From NCBI GenBank assembly GCA_028285085.1, contig JANQQI010000078.1, positions 1 through 56,326 on the forward strand: DNA of 56,326 nt, in the 5' to 3' direction. A model generated the notes under the pieces. The model worked only from the letters and a program-made list of their open reading frames with translations. It was not told where the DNA came from and did no database searches. This stretch comes from Saprospiraceae bacterium (GTDB taxonomy: Bacteria; Bacteroidota; Bacteroidia; Chitinophagales; Saprospiraceae). This document shows, in pieces, positions 35,279 to 43,863 of the stretch; the first letter of the stretch is position 1; each line of letters begins with the position of its first letter. The position numbers and the translations under genes are program-made.

Positions 35279-35937
35279 ATAAGGAACAGATTGAATCTCT
35301 TGGCGACAACCACATAGCTACGAGCATTGAAACGCCAATGCTCGCCAATGCTTTTGATAAGTCAGACGATGAAAAAATTGAAAATATCCAGCATTATTTC
35401 AGCCTGATTATGCGTGAGCTCGGGCTTGATTTATCAGACGATAGCTTGTCTGGCACCCCTTATCGTGTTGCCAAAATGTATGTAAAGGAGTTATTCTATG
35501 GTTTAGACCCTAAAAATAAACCCAAGCTTTCCACCTTCGAGAATAAGTACGAGTACAAAAAGATGTTGATTGAGCAGAATATTACGATTGATTCGTCCTG
35601 CGAACATCACTTCTTACCGATCATGGGCCATGCTCACGTGGCGTACATCCCGAAAAAAAGGGTCATTGGCCTATCGAAGATAAATCGCTTAGTTGATTAT
35701 TATGCCCACCGTCCTCAGGTCCAGGAGCGCTTATCGGTACAAATTTTAAAGGATTTACAAAATGCCTTGGAGACAGAGGACGTCATTGTCATGATTTGTG
35801 CCAAACACCTGTGTGTCTCCTCCAGAGGGATAAAAGACAAAGACAGTCTCACCACGACCATCGATTACGGTGGCTGCTTTGAAGATAAAGACTATCGAGA
35901 TGAATTTTTAAATACAGTTAACAACCAAATAATTTAG
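35275..35937 (+). CDS. folE: GTP cyclohydrolase I (zinc-dependent FolE)
   Basis: The ATG at 35275, inside an ATGA overlap with the upstream gene, is preferred over 35260. The 220-residue product is a full-length GTP cyclohydrolase I, which makes 7,8-dihydroneopterin triphosphate from GTP as the first step to folate and pterins. Zinc ligands are present: Cys109 and His112 in CEHHFLPIMGHAHVAYIP, and Cys180 in CAKHLCVSSRG. GLSKINRLVDYYAHRPQVQE and LSGTPYRVAKMYV are further signatures. Because it sits in a two-gene operon behind a Fur/Zur-like repeat, it could be a regulated second copy rather than the housekeeping enzyme. Confidence 0.95.
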   Translation: MNKEQIESLGDNHIATSIETPMLANAFDKSDDEKIENIQHYFSLIMRELGLDLSDDSLSGTPYRVAKMYVKELFYGLDPKNKPKLSTFENKYEYKKMLIEQNITIDSSCEHHFLPIMGHAHVAYIPKKRVIGLSKINRLVDYYAHRPQVQERLSVQILKDLQNALETEDVIVMICAKHLCVSSRGIKDKDSLTTTIDYGGCFEDKDYRDEFLNTVNNQII

Positions 35938-36115
35938 AAGTATTAAAATGCGCTATTGAATGGCGATCATGAACTGATCCTAACGACCTAAGATATTCAG
36001 ATACCTGTAGGCAGTCATAATTTCAAAATACAGGTGCTCAGTTTGGAATAGTTTCAAACATGATCTAACTTTCATTTCAGTTTCGTACTAAAGAAATACT
36101 CTATAAATTTGTGGA

Positions 36116-37792
36116 ATGAAGTACAATCGAAGACAATTCATCTCTTTTTTAGGTAAAGCAAGTTTAGGAAGCGTACTAATTCCGCCTTATCTGATCAGCT
36201 TTGGAAACAGCAATCCATCTGTTCTTCTCGAAAAAAAGTCTGCGGATCAACTTAAGGAGTTAAAGGATCTTCGGGTTCTAAATCTTTTAGCATCCGACAA
36301 AGACGATTTAGTCTTGACGAAAGGATTAGATTATCACACCGTAATCAAATGGGGGGACAAGATCAGTGATCGTGACTACTTTGGATTTAATAATGACTTC
36401 ATTTGCTTCATTCCCCTGGAAGACGATAATCCGAAAGACGGTTTGCTCTGGGTCAATCACGAGTATGTCAATCCGCTTTTTGTTTCTGACTTCAACTTCA
36501 ATGATTACGAAAATCCACTACAACATCGAACGAAAAAACAGGTGGATAAAGAAATGTACAATGTCGGCGGAAGCATTGTCAGAATTAGAGAAGAGAATGG
36601 TCGGTGGCAAGTGGTTAAAAACGATCCTCATAATAGACGCATTACGGCCAAAACCCCCATTCGATTAAATTGGGATAGCTCCATCAAAGGCCAGACGACG
36701 GTTATTGGTACCCACAGCAATTGTTCGGGGGGCATTACGCCATGGAAAACCTTTTTGACGTGCGAAGAGAATTACGATAACTTCTACGGTGAGACGGTCT
36801 ACGATGAAAAAAATATGCCTACTCACGTCCCCAGTCGCTATGGTTGGGAGAATTTTTATAATCATCCACCCGAACACTACGGCTGGGTGGTAGAAGTGGA
36901 CCCCAAAACCGGCAACGCCCAGAAGCACATCGCGCTGGGACGATTTGCGCATGAATGCTGTACCTTGCATGAATTAAAGGACAAGCGAGTGGTCGCCTAC
37001 ACTGGAGACGATACCAATAATGAGCACATCTATAAATTTATCTCATCCAAGCCACACTCCCTGAAAGATGGCACCCTCTACGTTGCGGATATTGAGAATG
37101 GCAAATGGCTCGCTTTGGATTGGGAAAGTCAACCAGTATTGAGAAATAAATTTAAGGACCAAACCGAGGTACTGATCCGAGCCCGGGAGGCAGCAAAGCT
37201 ATTAGGTGCCACAGAATTAAACCGGCCGGAGGATATTGAAATTGATCCCATTACCGGTAACATCTTTGTGTCCCTAACGAATAACTACAGCAAAAAAGAT
37301 TTCTTTGGTTCGATTCTAAAAATTGAAGAAGATCAAGGCGCATTTGATGCCCTTACCTTTAAAGCGACCACCTTTAAAGCCGGCGGAGAAAAAAATGGAT
37401 TTGCCTGCCCGGATAATTTAGCTTTTGATTTGGCGGGAAATCTTTGGATGACTTCTGATATGTCGGGCAGTGCAATGAACAAAGCCGATGGGCCTTACAT
37501 GCCTTTCAAAAATAATAGCCTATTTGTCATTCCAAGGCACGGAAAAGATGCAGGGAGAGTCATCCGCGTGGCCTCTGCTCCGGTAGACGCAGAGCTTACC
37601 GGTCCGTGGTTTTCACCCGACGGCAAGACCTTATTCTTAAGTGTGCAACACCCCGGGGAACAAACCAAAGATTTGAATCACCCCACCAGTAAATGGCCCT
37701 TTGATCGGGATAATATCCCCAAACCTGCCGTAGTCGCCATAACCGGCAAGCTCATTGAGAAATTCAACCACCTGAATCGAATCGAAAAGTAG
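36116..37792 (+). CDS. phoX: Tat-exported PhoX-family phosphatase (DUF839)
   Basis: A 558-residue protein with a Tat signal (NRRQFISFLGKASLGS; twin Arg at residues 5-6). The body fits PhoX/DUF839: GLLWVNHEYVNPLF, the GGITPWKTFLTCEENYDNFY segment, YGWVVEVDPKTGN, GRFAHE followed by CC, AYTGDDTNNEHIYKF, RPEDIEIDPITGNIFVSLTN, ACPDNLAFDLAGNLWMTSDM and GPWFSPDGKTLFLSVQHPG. PhoX enzymes are calcium/iron-dependent periplasmic alkaline phosphatases that release phosphate from organic esters. A TAAATTTG -7-like element ends only 5 bp before the ATG, which might mean a very short leader. No Pho-box was identified. Confidence 0.88.
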   Translation: MKYNRRQFISFLGKASLGSVLIPPYLISFGNSNPSVLLEKKSADQLKELKDLRVLNLLASDKDDLVLTKGLDYHTVIKWGDKISDRDYFGFNNDFICFIPLEDDNPKDGLLWVNHEYVNPLFVSDFNFNDYENPLQHRTKKQVDKEMYNVGGSIVRIREENGRWQVVKNDPHNRRITAKTPIRLNWDSSIKGQTTVIGTHSNCSGGITPWKTFLTCEENYDNFYGETVYDEKNMPTHVPSRYGWENFYNHPPEHYGWVVEVDPKTGNAQKHIALGRFAHECCTLHELKDKRVVAYTGDDTNNEHIYKFISSKPHSLKDGTLYVADIENGKWLALDWESQPVLRNKFKDQTEVLIRAREAAKLLGATELNRPEDIEIDPITGNIFVSLTNNYSKKDFFGSILKIEEDQGAFDALTFKATTFKAGGEKNGFACPDNLAFDLAGNLWMTSDMSGSAMNKADGPYMPFKNNSLFVIPRHGKDAGRVIRVASAPVDAELTGPWFSPDGKTLFLSVQHPGEQTKDLNHPTSKWPFDRDNIPKPAVVAITGKLIEKFNHLNRIEK

Positions 37793-37833
37793 CCAATTGT
37801 CCACAACTTGGGATAATGGAAAACACGATTACT

Positions 37834-38853
37834 TTAGTCCTTGGATAATACTTGAATCACCTCTACCGCCATTTCCATAATTTCCAGCGTCGACCGGGCA
37901 TTATCCCAATGGCCGGTGGTCACCACAATAAGCTCTTTTTCGGGCACAATAATTAAGTGCTGGCCGCCGCTACCACCGGCAAAATAGAAAGGAGGCTCGT
38001 CGGTTTTAGAAGTCATCCAGAGGTAGCCGTAGTTCATCAGGGGCGTAGCGGCTTGGGCGGCTTCGGTCATGCTTTGAATCCACTGGGGGGATAAAATGCG
38101 TTGCCCCTCGTACTGCCCGCCATTGAGCAGCATCTGACCAATTTTGCCTAAATCCTCAGGCTTCAAGGCCAATTCAGAATTGCCGTAATACTCCCCAGCC
38201 CGATCCTGCCTCCAAGTGATATCTTCAATACCTAAGGGGCCAAAGAGATGTTGACGGGCAAAGGCCAAGGTGGATTGCCCCGTTGCTCTGGACAAAATAC
38301 CGGATAAGAGATGGGCCACCGCAGAATTGTAAGAGAATTGACTGCCCGGCAGAGTATCCATCGGAAATTCATTCAGCAGGAAACAGTGGGGGCGGTCGTT
38401 AAACCACCAGTCATCTTTGACCAGCGCTCGATTGTTCCAGGCAATGCCTGCCTGCATCAATAATAAATGCGCAATGGTGATCCGCCCTTTCTCTGCCTGA
38501 ACTTGCTCACTCAATTCACAGTCGTCGAAAAAATCCAGAGCCGGCTGTTCTAAGCTTTTGAGCTGGCCCTGCTCGATGGCGATACCCACCAAAAGTCCTA
38601 GAATACTCTTGGTAATAGACTTCAAATTATTCAAGCTATCCGGGCCAAAGCCATTGAAATATTCCACGTACAGCTGGTGGTTGCCCTGATAAACGATCAG
38701 GCTATGCAGATCATCCGCCACCGTAGGCTGCGCTACAAAGGTCTCTTCCAGGATACGCTGAATCGTATCTCGCAGAGGATCTTCGGCCTCTTGACAGCGC
38801 GTTGAATTAGCTAAAAGCAGCAGCAGGATGAAATGACAGACTTGCCTCACCAC
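37834..38853 (-). CDS. Exported serine hydrolase (beta-lactamase/class C family)
   Basis: A 339-residue protein with a signal peptide (VRQVCHFILLLLLANSTRC). The serine-beta-lactamase fold is shown by the SxxK motif SITK (Ser79, Lys82), the second motif with Tyr175 in FSYNSAV, and GGSGGQHLIIVP near the C-terminus. It resembles 6-aminohexanoate-dimer-hydrolase-like or esterase members rather than true beta-lactamases. It starts at a GTG that overlaps the upstream TAG by one base (TAGTG), so it is coupled to the NTF2-like gene. The pair is divergent from an AraC regulator. Confidence 0.85.
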   Translation of the reverse strand: MVRQVCHFILLLLLANSTRCQEAEDPLRDTIQRILEETFVAQPTVADDLHSLIVYQGNHQLYVEYFNGFGPDSLNNLKSITKSILGLLVGIAIEQGQLKSLEQPALDFFDDCELSEQVQAEKGRITIAHLLLMQAGIAWNNRALVKDDWWFNDRPHCFLLNEFPMDTLPGSQFSYNSAVAHLLSGILSRATGQSTLAFARQHLFGPLGIEDITWRQDRAGEYYGNSELALKPEDLGKIGQMLLNGGQYEGQRILSPQWIQSMTEAAQAATPLMNYGYLWMTSKTDEPPFYFAGGSGGQHLIIVPEKELIVVTTGHWDNARSTLEIMEMAVEVIQVLSKD

Positions 38854-39278
38854 TAATCAAAATTCCAGAATACATCCATAATGATCCATTTGCCCTCCAA
38901 TTTGGCCAGATGGATGTACTCTTTCCATCGCAGCTTAGGGTAGCCGGTGCTTAACACCACCGACGCAAATTGTCGATCAATAAATACGCTATCAATGGTA
39001 TTCGACTGGAGACGGAGCGGCATGGCTTGTTTGGTACTCATCAGCTTTTGTAAATCACTTTTGGAATAATCTTCACTCAGTCGACCATCCTGATTCACCC
39101 CTCGCTTCGACAGCCGCTCGTGCAGATGGACTTCCATCTTGGCGTAATCATTCAGGAAGAAATTCTCGATGTATCCCAGCACAACCCCTTCGATCTCCTG
39201 CTGATCCTGCGATTTATCCTGTGCTATCCCCCAAATGGGTAGGCTCATACACGCGATTAGAATGCTTATCTTTATCAT
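38853..39278 (-). CDS. Exported NTF2-like (lumazine-binding type) protein
   Basis: The ATG at 39278 is preferred because it starts the signal peptide MIKISILIACMSLPIWGIAQ; the frame runs to 39329. The 141-residue product looks like an SnoaL/NTF2-like fold domain: a helix with EGVVLGYIENFFLNDYAKME, HLHERLSKRGV, and a last strand pair KEYIHLAKLEGKWIIMDVFW. A paralogue with the same layout lies at 43415-43861. Such domains bind or convert small ligands; function unknown. It forms an operon with the serine hydrolase and is divergent from the AraC gene at 39358. Confidence 0.78.
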   Translation of the reverse strand: MIKISILIACMSLPIWGIAQDKSQDQQEIEGVVLGYIENFFLNDYAKMEVHLHERLSKRGVNQDGRLSEDYSKSDLQKLMSTKQAMPLRLQSNTIDSVFIDRQFASVVLSTGYPKLRWKEYIHLAKLEGKWIIMDVFWNFD

Positions 39279-39357
39279 ATGCTTTTTTCGGGTCAAATAA
39301 AGACAAAGTTCTAAGAAGGGACTTGTCATTTATTGCGAAAATGTAATCTCTTTAAAA

Positions 39358-40239
39358 ATGACTTTTAAGGAAACCGTCTGCATTCTTGACCCGAAAGGTG
39401 GAAATCAGTTCCCGGAACGCTTCGAAAACGAGATCTACTTCGTTGAAGATCTTAAAGCTAAGTTCTCCCCCTTGAGCTATGTGTCCAACTTCTCCCTGAA
39501 ATGTGTTTTTGCCGGCGAAGAGCACTATGTTGTCAATAATGCCCGTAAGCAAGTCCGAAGTGGGCAATTGCTGATGGTCAACAATCAATCCGAGGTGACC
39601 AGAATCTCTTCACGTGGTACCTCTTTCTCCATTTTCTTAGGCGCAGATTTACTGAGTGAATGCTACCGATCACTGACAATGAGCGATCAGCAGCTCTTGG
39701 ACGCCCCTCTGACTGAAAAATCAAACGAGCTGAAGTTATTTGATGATGTGATACCGGGTCATCTGGATTTTCTGGTCCACCTCAAAGCCAGCCTGAAAGC
39801 CAATCCCGACCTCATTATTCCTGCCGATTATTATTTCGAGATCGGGCAGCAGCTCCTACTCCACCAAAATGATCTCCTCCGGCAAATCGATCGACTCGAT
39901 CGAGGCAAACTAGCCACCCGACAAGAAGTCTTCAAGCGACTTAATCGCGCCCGGCATTATCTGAACGATACCCTCTGCGAAAAATTCAACCTCAATGAAC
40001 TCTCCCGCATCTCCATGCTATCCAAATTTCAGCTCATCCGGGATTTCAAACGCGCCTTTGGCACCACCCCTCATCGTTATTTCATCCTCAAGAAACTAGC
40101 CTTGGCACACGAGATGATCCAATCCCAGCCTCATCTCTCTTTGCAAGAAATTGCCTTTCAGCTTAATTACAGCAGTTTGTCTTCTTTTAGCCGTCAGTTT
40201 AAAAGTGTGTATGGGGTGAGCCCGAGAGGGGTGAGATAA
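39358..40239 (+). CDS. AraC-family transcriptional regulator
   Basis: A 293-residue protein. The N-terminal ~160 residues form a sensor domain (FSLKCVFAGEEHYVVNNARK; SGQLLMVNNQSEVT). The C-terminal AraC domain has LNELSRISMLSKFQLIRDFK with RAFGTTPHRYFILKKL, and then LSLQEIAFQLNYSSLSSFSR with QFKSVYGVSP. It is divergent from the NTF2-like/serine hydrolase operon across a 79-bp gap, so those are its likely targets. Inducer unknown. Confidence 0.9.
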   Translation: MTFKETVCILDPKGGNQFPERFENEIYFVEDLKAKFSPLSYVSNFSLKCVFAGEEHYVVNNARKQVRSGQLLMVNNQSEVTRISSRGTSFSIFLGADLLSECYRSLTMSDQQLLDAPLTEKSNELKLFDDVIPGHLDFLVHLKASLKANPDLIIPADYYFEIGQQLLLHQNDLLRQIDRLDRGKLATRQEVFKRLNRARHYLNDTLCEKFNLNELSRISMLSKFQLIRDFKRAFGTTPHRYFILKKLALAHEMIQSQPHLSLQEIAFQLNYSSLSSFSRQFKSVYGVSPRGVR

Positions 40240-40413
40240 TGAAAATGATTCAAAAAGCAATTCATTAAACATTGTCATTCTATTAAGAAAATACGATAAT
40301 GAGACATTTGCTTTATTTTTGATAGAGTTATATCTTACTTTCTACATAATCGGTATTGCATACTACTATCATTAAACAGTATTCTGCTCCGAGCACAAAC
40401 AAAAAACATCAAT

Positions 40414-41547
40414 ATGAAACAATTAACTTTGCTTCTATTATTGATTAGCTTCATTTTCTTTTGCAATCATTCTCACGCCCAACTCGCTCCCGGTTCCCTA
40501 TTAACGGATGGTACAGATGAAGCATTCCTGGAATCATTAACGGCTACGGGAAGCTACGGCACCTTGATCTTTAGAATGTCGACGGATGGTAATATGGCAT
40601 CTGATTTTCATGCTGCTTGTGATAACCAAGGTCCCACCTTAGTCATCATGAGAAACTCTATTTCAGGGGAGGTTTTCGGAGGATATTCAAGAATAGATTG
40701 GGCGGGCTCAGGTTATTCTACTTGTGGAGATTGCGTCCTATTCAACTTGACACATGACTATTCTTTGGAAAACAATATTTTTCCTCAATGGTCTATCTTT
40801 CGCAACTCGACTTATGGCCCGACATTCGGAGGAGGACATGATTTACATGTCCCAAATGTAATGGACGGCTCAGGGGGATATTGCAATGACCACTCCTATG
40901 AATATCCCACGGCACAAGGGTATAATTTTTTGCACGGTGGCAGTGCTCAAGGTGATATGACCATTGATGAAATTGAAGTTTATTTAATTTTAAATGCCTT
41001 TCCAGTTGAACTCACTCATTTTGAGGGAAAAAAACAAGGCCTTCAAATTGAATTAAATTGGGTGACGGAAAGTGAGCTAAATAACTCAGGATTTGAAATT
41101 CAAAAATCACCCAATGGAAGAGACTGGGATGCTATAGAGTTTATTGATGGACAGGGCACTTCAAATGAAATTAATAAATATCACTTCCTTGATAAAAATC
41201 CAATTTTAGGGATCAATTATTACCGGCTCAGGCAAATCGATTTTAATCAACAATTTGAATTTTCAAAAGTCATTGCTGTTGAATATCAAAATCATACGAA
41301 CCACATTCGAGTCTTTCCAAATCCATCGACTGGAATGGTAAACTTACATTTTGATAACCCGATAAAACATAGCACAAAAGTCACCATATCAGATAGTGTA
41401 GGAAGAAAAGTTTGGGAAAGTAAAACAACCGAAGGAGCATCCGAATGGAGTAAAACTATTGCTATTAATGAAAGCGGAATCTATTTTATTAGTGTCCAAA
41501 TCGGAAAGGAATTATACCACAAGCGGTTAATTGTATCAATTAATTAA
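40414..41547 (+). CDS. Secreted TLDc-domain protein with T9SS sorting domain
   Basis: A 377-residue protein: signal peptide 1-22, then a TLDc domain (~40-192) with the family marks GTLIFRMSTDGNMASDFHAA, GPTLVIM, EVFGGYS (residues 86-92), YGPTFGGGHDLHV (134-146), a final SYEYP and IDEIEVYLI. TLDc domains are mostly known in eukaryotes, where they protect against oxidative stress and regulate the V-ATPase. An FN3-like segment follows (~197-290; LNWVTESELNNSGFEIQKS), then the T9SS type A domain with VFPNPSTGMVNL. The domain would therefore be displayed or released outside the cell. No enzyme motif is seen. Confidence 0.85.
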   Translation: MKQLTLLLLLISFIFFCNHSHAQLAPGSLLTDGTDEAFLESLTATGSYGTLIFRMSTDGNMASDFHAACDNQGPTLVIMRNSISGEVFGGYSRIDWAGSGYSTCGDCVLFNLTHDYSLENNIFPQWSIFRNSTYGPTFGGGHDLHVPNVMDGSGGYCNDHSYEYPTAQGYNFLHGGSAQGDMTIDEIEVYLILNAFPVELTHFEGKKQGLQIELNWVTESELNNSGFEIQKSPNGRDWDAIEFIDGQGTSNEINKYHFLDKNPILGINYYRLRQIDFNQQFEFSKVIAVEYQNHTNHIRVFPNPSTGMVNLHFDNPIKHSTKVTISDSVGRKVWESKTTEGASEWSKTIAINESGIYFISVQIGKELYHKRLIVSIN

Positions 41548-41575
41548 GAAATTGATACATATCGATCATAGACAC

Positions 41576-41896
41576 CTACTCCATCCTTTCTCCCCATTCC
41601 TCCATCAACGCAATCAGCGGCACCAACTCCTTACCTCTCTCCGTCAGACTATACTCCACATTCACGGGAATGCGATCCGTCAAAACCTTTCTTTCCACGA
41701 TCCCATCTTCGGTCAGCTCCCGGAGTTGCTCACTGAGCACTTTATTACTAATGCTGGGAATGAATTGATTGATTTGTCCAAAACGCTTCGGCGATTTTCG
41801 AATGGTATAAAGGATGATGAATTTCCAACGGCCACCCAGTACGGACATAATCTTGGTGACGGGACAATTCTCAGGGTTCTTGTATTGATACCTCAT
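41576..41896 (-). CDS. HxlR-family transcriptional regulator
   Basis: A 106-residue winged-helix protein of the HxlR type: CPVTKIMSVLGGRWKFIILY with Cys11 before the first helix, FGQINQFIPSISNKVLSEQL (recognition helix), and ERKVLTDRIPVNVEYSLTERG (wing). The Cys near the N-terminus is the thiol redox switch used by many HxlR proteins (YodB, HypR); whether it works so here is inference. The gene is divergent from an MBL-fold hydrolase, and a GGTTAC-repeat operator candidate lies against its start codon. Confidence 0.92.
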   Translation of the reverse strand: MRYQYKNPENCPVTKIMSVLGGRWKFIILYTIRKSPKRFGQINQFIPSISNKVLSEQLRELTEDGIVERKVLTDRIPVNVEYSLTERGKELVPLIALMEEWGERME

Positions 41897-41897
41897 T

Positions 41898-41923
41898 TTC
41901 TGGTTACTTGTAGGTTACCAGAA
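41898..41923. promoter_or_regulatory. Candidate HxlR operator
   Basis: An inverted repeat with perfect 7-base arms (TTCTGGT at 41898-41904, ACCAGAA at 41917-41923), which also contains a direct repeat GGTTAC at 41902 and 41913 spaced 11 bp. It ends one base before the HxlR start codon, so autorepression is plausible. Confidence 0.5.
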
Positions 41924-42047
41924 ACCGCAAAATGCCTTTCCCGGTAAATTTTCGCAAAGTATTTTTACCACACAAAGTTACTCTATTTCATTAAGTTTCT
42001 AAATGAAACTAGCAAATACATCCAACCATCATTTTAAAAAAAATAAC

Positions 42048-42899
42048 ATGGCAAATAACCATCTTACCGTAGAAGTATTCAAAGGCAAAGCCGCTTCTGT
42101 AAACAGCTATCTTTTTAGCAATGGTCAATCACTCCTGGTGATGGACGTACTAAGAAGTAGCGAAGAGGCGACGCAACTAGCCGATTTCATCAAATCGAAG
42201 CAATTGCCGTTGACCACCATCTTTATCACCCACGGTCATCCAGATCACTATACCGGTATGGATGTTCTGAAAAAGGCATTTCCTGAAGCTGAGATTCTGG
42301 TCGCCACGGCAGAAGTCAAGCAAGACATCATTGGTTTTAGCCAATGGATGGAAAGCGTAGGCTGGTTGGACGCTGAGCCGAACTTAAAGCCCAAGTCCGC
42401 TGAGAATCCATCGGGATTTGATTATGATCAGCACATTAACGTACTCAACGCCAATACGATCACCCTCCAAGGCGGTGGAACCCTAGAGATCAAGAGCGAC
42501 TATCACTCGGCGGAGGCAGAACACTTAACGACGGTTTATTCTCAAGATTTAAATGCGCTCTTCACCTCTGATTTTTGCTACAATGGCGTACATCTTTGGC
42601 TGGGACAAGGTGTTGATACGCAGCACATCCAAAATTGGAAGGCAGAATTGCAAAACTTCAAGCAAAAGTACGCCGATACGGGCGTCACCATTTATCCGGG
42701 ACACGGTGATTCTTCGGATACCAAACTATTTGACGTGGTGCTGAGCTACATTTCGGACTTCGAGGCGACCATACAACATGCAGAGACCAAAGAAGTAGCC
42801 ATGGCTAAGATGCAGGCATTGTATCCTGACTGGGAACAATCCGATTTTTTGCTGCTTTACAGTGTAGACTATCATATGGGATTGAAGGCAGCAAATTAA
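42048..42899 (+). CDS. MBL-fold metallo-hydrolase
   Basis: The ATG at 42048 (MANNHLTVEVFKGKAA) is preferred over 42003. The 283-residue protein has the metallo-beta-lactamase motif HxHxDH as THGHPDHYTG (His62, His64, Asp66, His67), a third ligand region around DYHSAEAEHLTTVY, an Asp in LFTSDFCYNGVHLW and a final His in IYPGHGDSS. It binds two metal ions and hydrolyses a thioester, lactone or similar substrate in the cytoplasm; no signal peptide is seen. It is divergent from HxlR, which is probably its regulator, and is followed by a strong terminator. Confidence 0.88.
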   Translation: MANNHLTVEVFKGKAASVNSYLFSNGQSLLVMDVLRSSEEATQLADFIKSKQLPLTTIFITHGHPDHYTGMDVLKKAFPEAEILVATAEVKQDIIGFSQWMESVGWLDAEPNLKPKSAENPSGFDYDQHINVLNANTITLQGGGTLEIKSDYHSAEAEHLTTVYSQDLNALFTSDFCYNGVHLWLGQGVDTQHIQNWKAELQNFKQKYADTGVTIYPGHGDSSDTKLFDVVLSYISDFEATIQHAETKEVAMAKMQALYPDWEQSDFLLLYSVDYHMGLKAAN

Positions 42900-42954
42900 T
42901 TGCTGGCCTCCGGGGTAAATGCTTGGCCTACAGGCACCACTAAAATTCTGTTAA

Positions 42955-42991
42955 AAAGAGCTGGTTTGGGTATCTTCCAAATCAGCTCTTT
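42955..42991 (+). terminator. Intrinsic terminator after the MBL-fold gene
   Basis: A 15-bp stem with a single G-T wobble (left arm 42955-42969, right arm 42977-42991) closes a 7-base loop, preceded by A's and followed by ATTCTTTTT. It lies 55 bp after the MBL-fold stop. Confidence 0.85.
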
Positions 42992-43109
42992 ATTCTTTTT
43001 ATAAAATTTCCATTAGATTGCAGCGGTGGCCTTTTTCATTAAAGGATCTGGTGATTTTAGCCACGATATACCGGGAATCGAATAAAGAATTTTAAATCAA
43101 TTCATCACC

Positions 43110-43379
43110 ATGTCAGAAAACACAGATTACTCAGAACGAACACTTGAAGATTTACAAAAGGAGGAAAAAAAGATTGTCAATGAAGGCATCACTGCTGCGG
43201 TAATCGTCGGTTTCTTAATCGGCGTTATGCTTTATGGTCTGGTGAAAAGTGGATTTGGTTTTATTTATACTGCCATCCCTTTATTCATTATCTACAGTAT
43301 TAATCGCTATTCCAAAAAACGAAAAGGGGAACTGAAGCAGATACAGGCAGCCATTAAAGCTAAAAACACCACCTCATAA
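43110..43379 (+). CDS. Small two-helix membrane protein
   Basis: An 89-residue protein with charged ends and two hydrophobic segments (ITAAVIVGFLIGVMLYGLV, ~27-45, and FIYTAIPLFIIYSI, ~51-64). The N-terminal helix is acidic-basic (SERTLEDLQKEEKKIVNEG), the C-terminal tail basic (SKKRKGELKQIQAAIKAKN). No known family. It precedes the NTF2-like/DUF4437/AraC group by 35 bp, and may belong to the same operon. Confidence 0.6.
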   Translation: MSENTDYSERTLEDLQKEEKKIVNEGITAAVIVGFLIGVMLYGLVKSGFGFIYTAIPLFIIYSINRYSKKRKGELKQIQAAIKAKNTTS

Positions 43380-43414
43380 AATAGATCTCAGCACAGCCAA
43401 AATCGAAACCGATC

Positions 43415-43861
43415 ATGAAATTCCCTACTATCCTCATCATATCCTTTTTCCTCTCTTTCTCTATCCACGCCCAAACGCAACAAGACTCGCTGGATATCAA
43501 ACAAGTGGCCCTGGATTATATCGAATCACAGCATAATATGAATCCCGACCAATTCGAACGTGCCGCTCATCCCAGAATGGTCAAAAGAACCTTTTGGAAA
43601 CATACCAAAACCGGCAAGGAATACCTGGGAGAGACCTTCACTGATGCTATGATTCTATTGGCCGCAACTTATAACCAGGATGGCGATAAGTTTCCGGCGA
43701 ATCCCCAAAAAGAAGTCATTATTCTGGATATTTACGATAAAACTGCATCAGTAAAACTTATAGCGGACGAATGGATTGACTATATGCATATCGTCAAACT
43801 GAACGGCAAATGGCAATTGGTGAATGTGCTATGGCAATTCAAGGACTCAGAAAAACATTAA
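43415..43861 (+). CDS. Exported NTF2-like (lumazine-binding type) protein
   Basis: A 148-residue protein with a signal peptide ([20 protein letters not shown]). The mature domain begins [20 protein letters not shown], has [20 protein letters not shown] and ends in the strand pair [16 protein letters not shown], closely like the protein at 38853-39278 and to the putative lumazine-binding family. The stop is followed after 2 bp by the start of the DUF4437 gene, so the two are co-transcribed. Function unknown; small-molecule binding is inferred. Confidence 0.8.
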   Translation: MKFPTILIISFFLSFSIHAQTQQDSLDIKQVALDYIESQHNMNPDQFERAAHPRMVKRTFWKHTKTGKEYLGETFTDAMILLAATYNQDGDKFPANPQKEVIILDIYDKTASVKLIADEWIDYMHIVKLNGKWQLVNVLWQFKDSEKH

Positions 43862-43863
43862 AC

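Noticed and set aside
36003-36035. Inverted repeat ACCTGTA / TACAGGT upstream of phoX
   Set aside because: Seven-base arms 19 bases apart can arise by chance, and the pattern does not match a Pho box.
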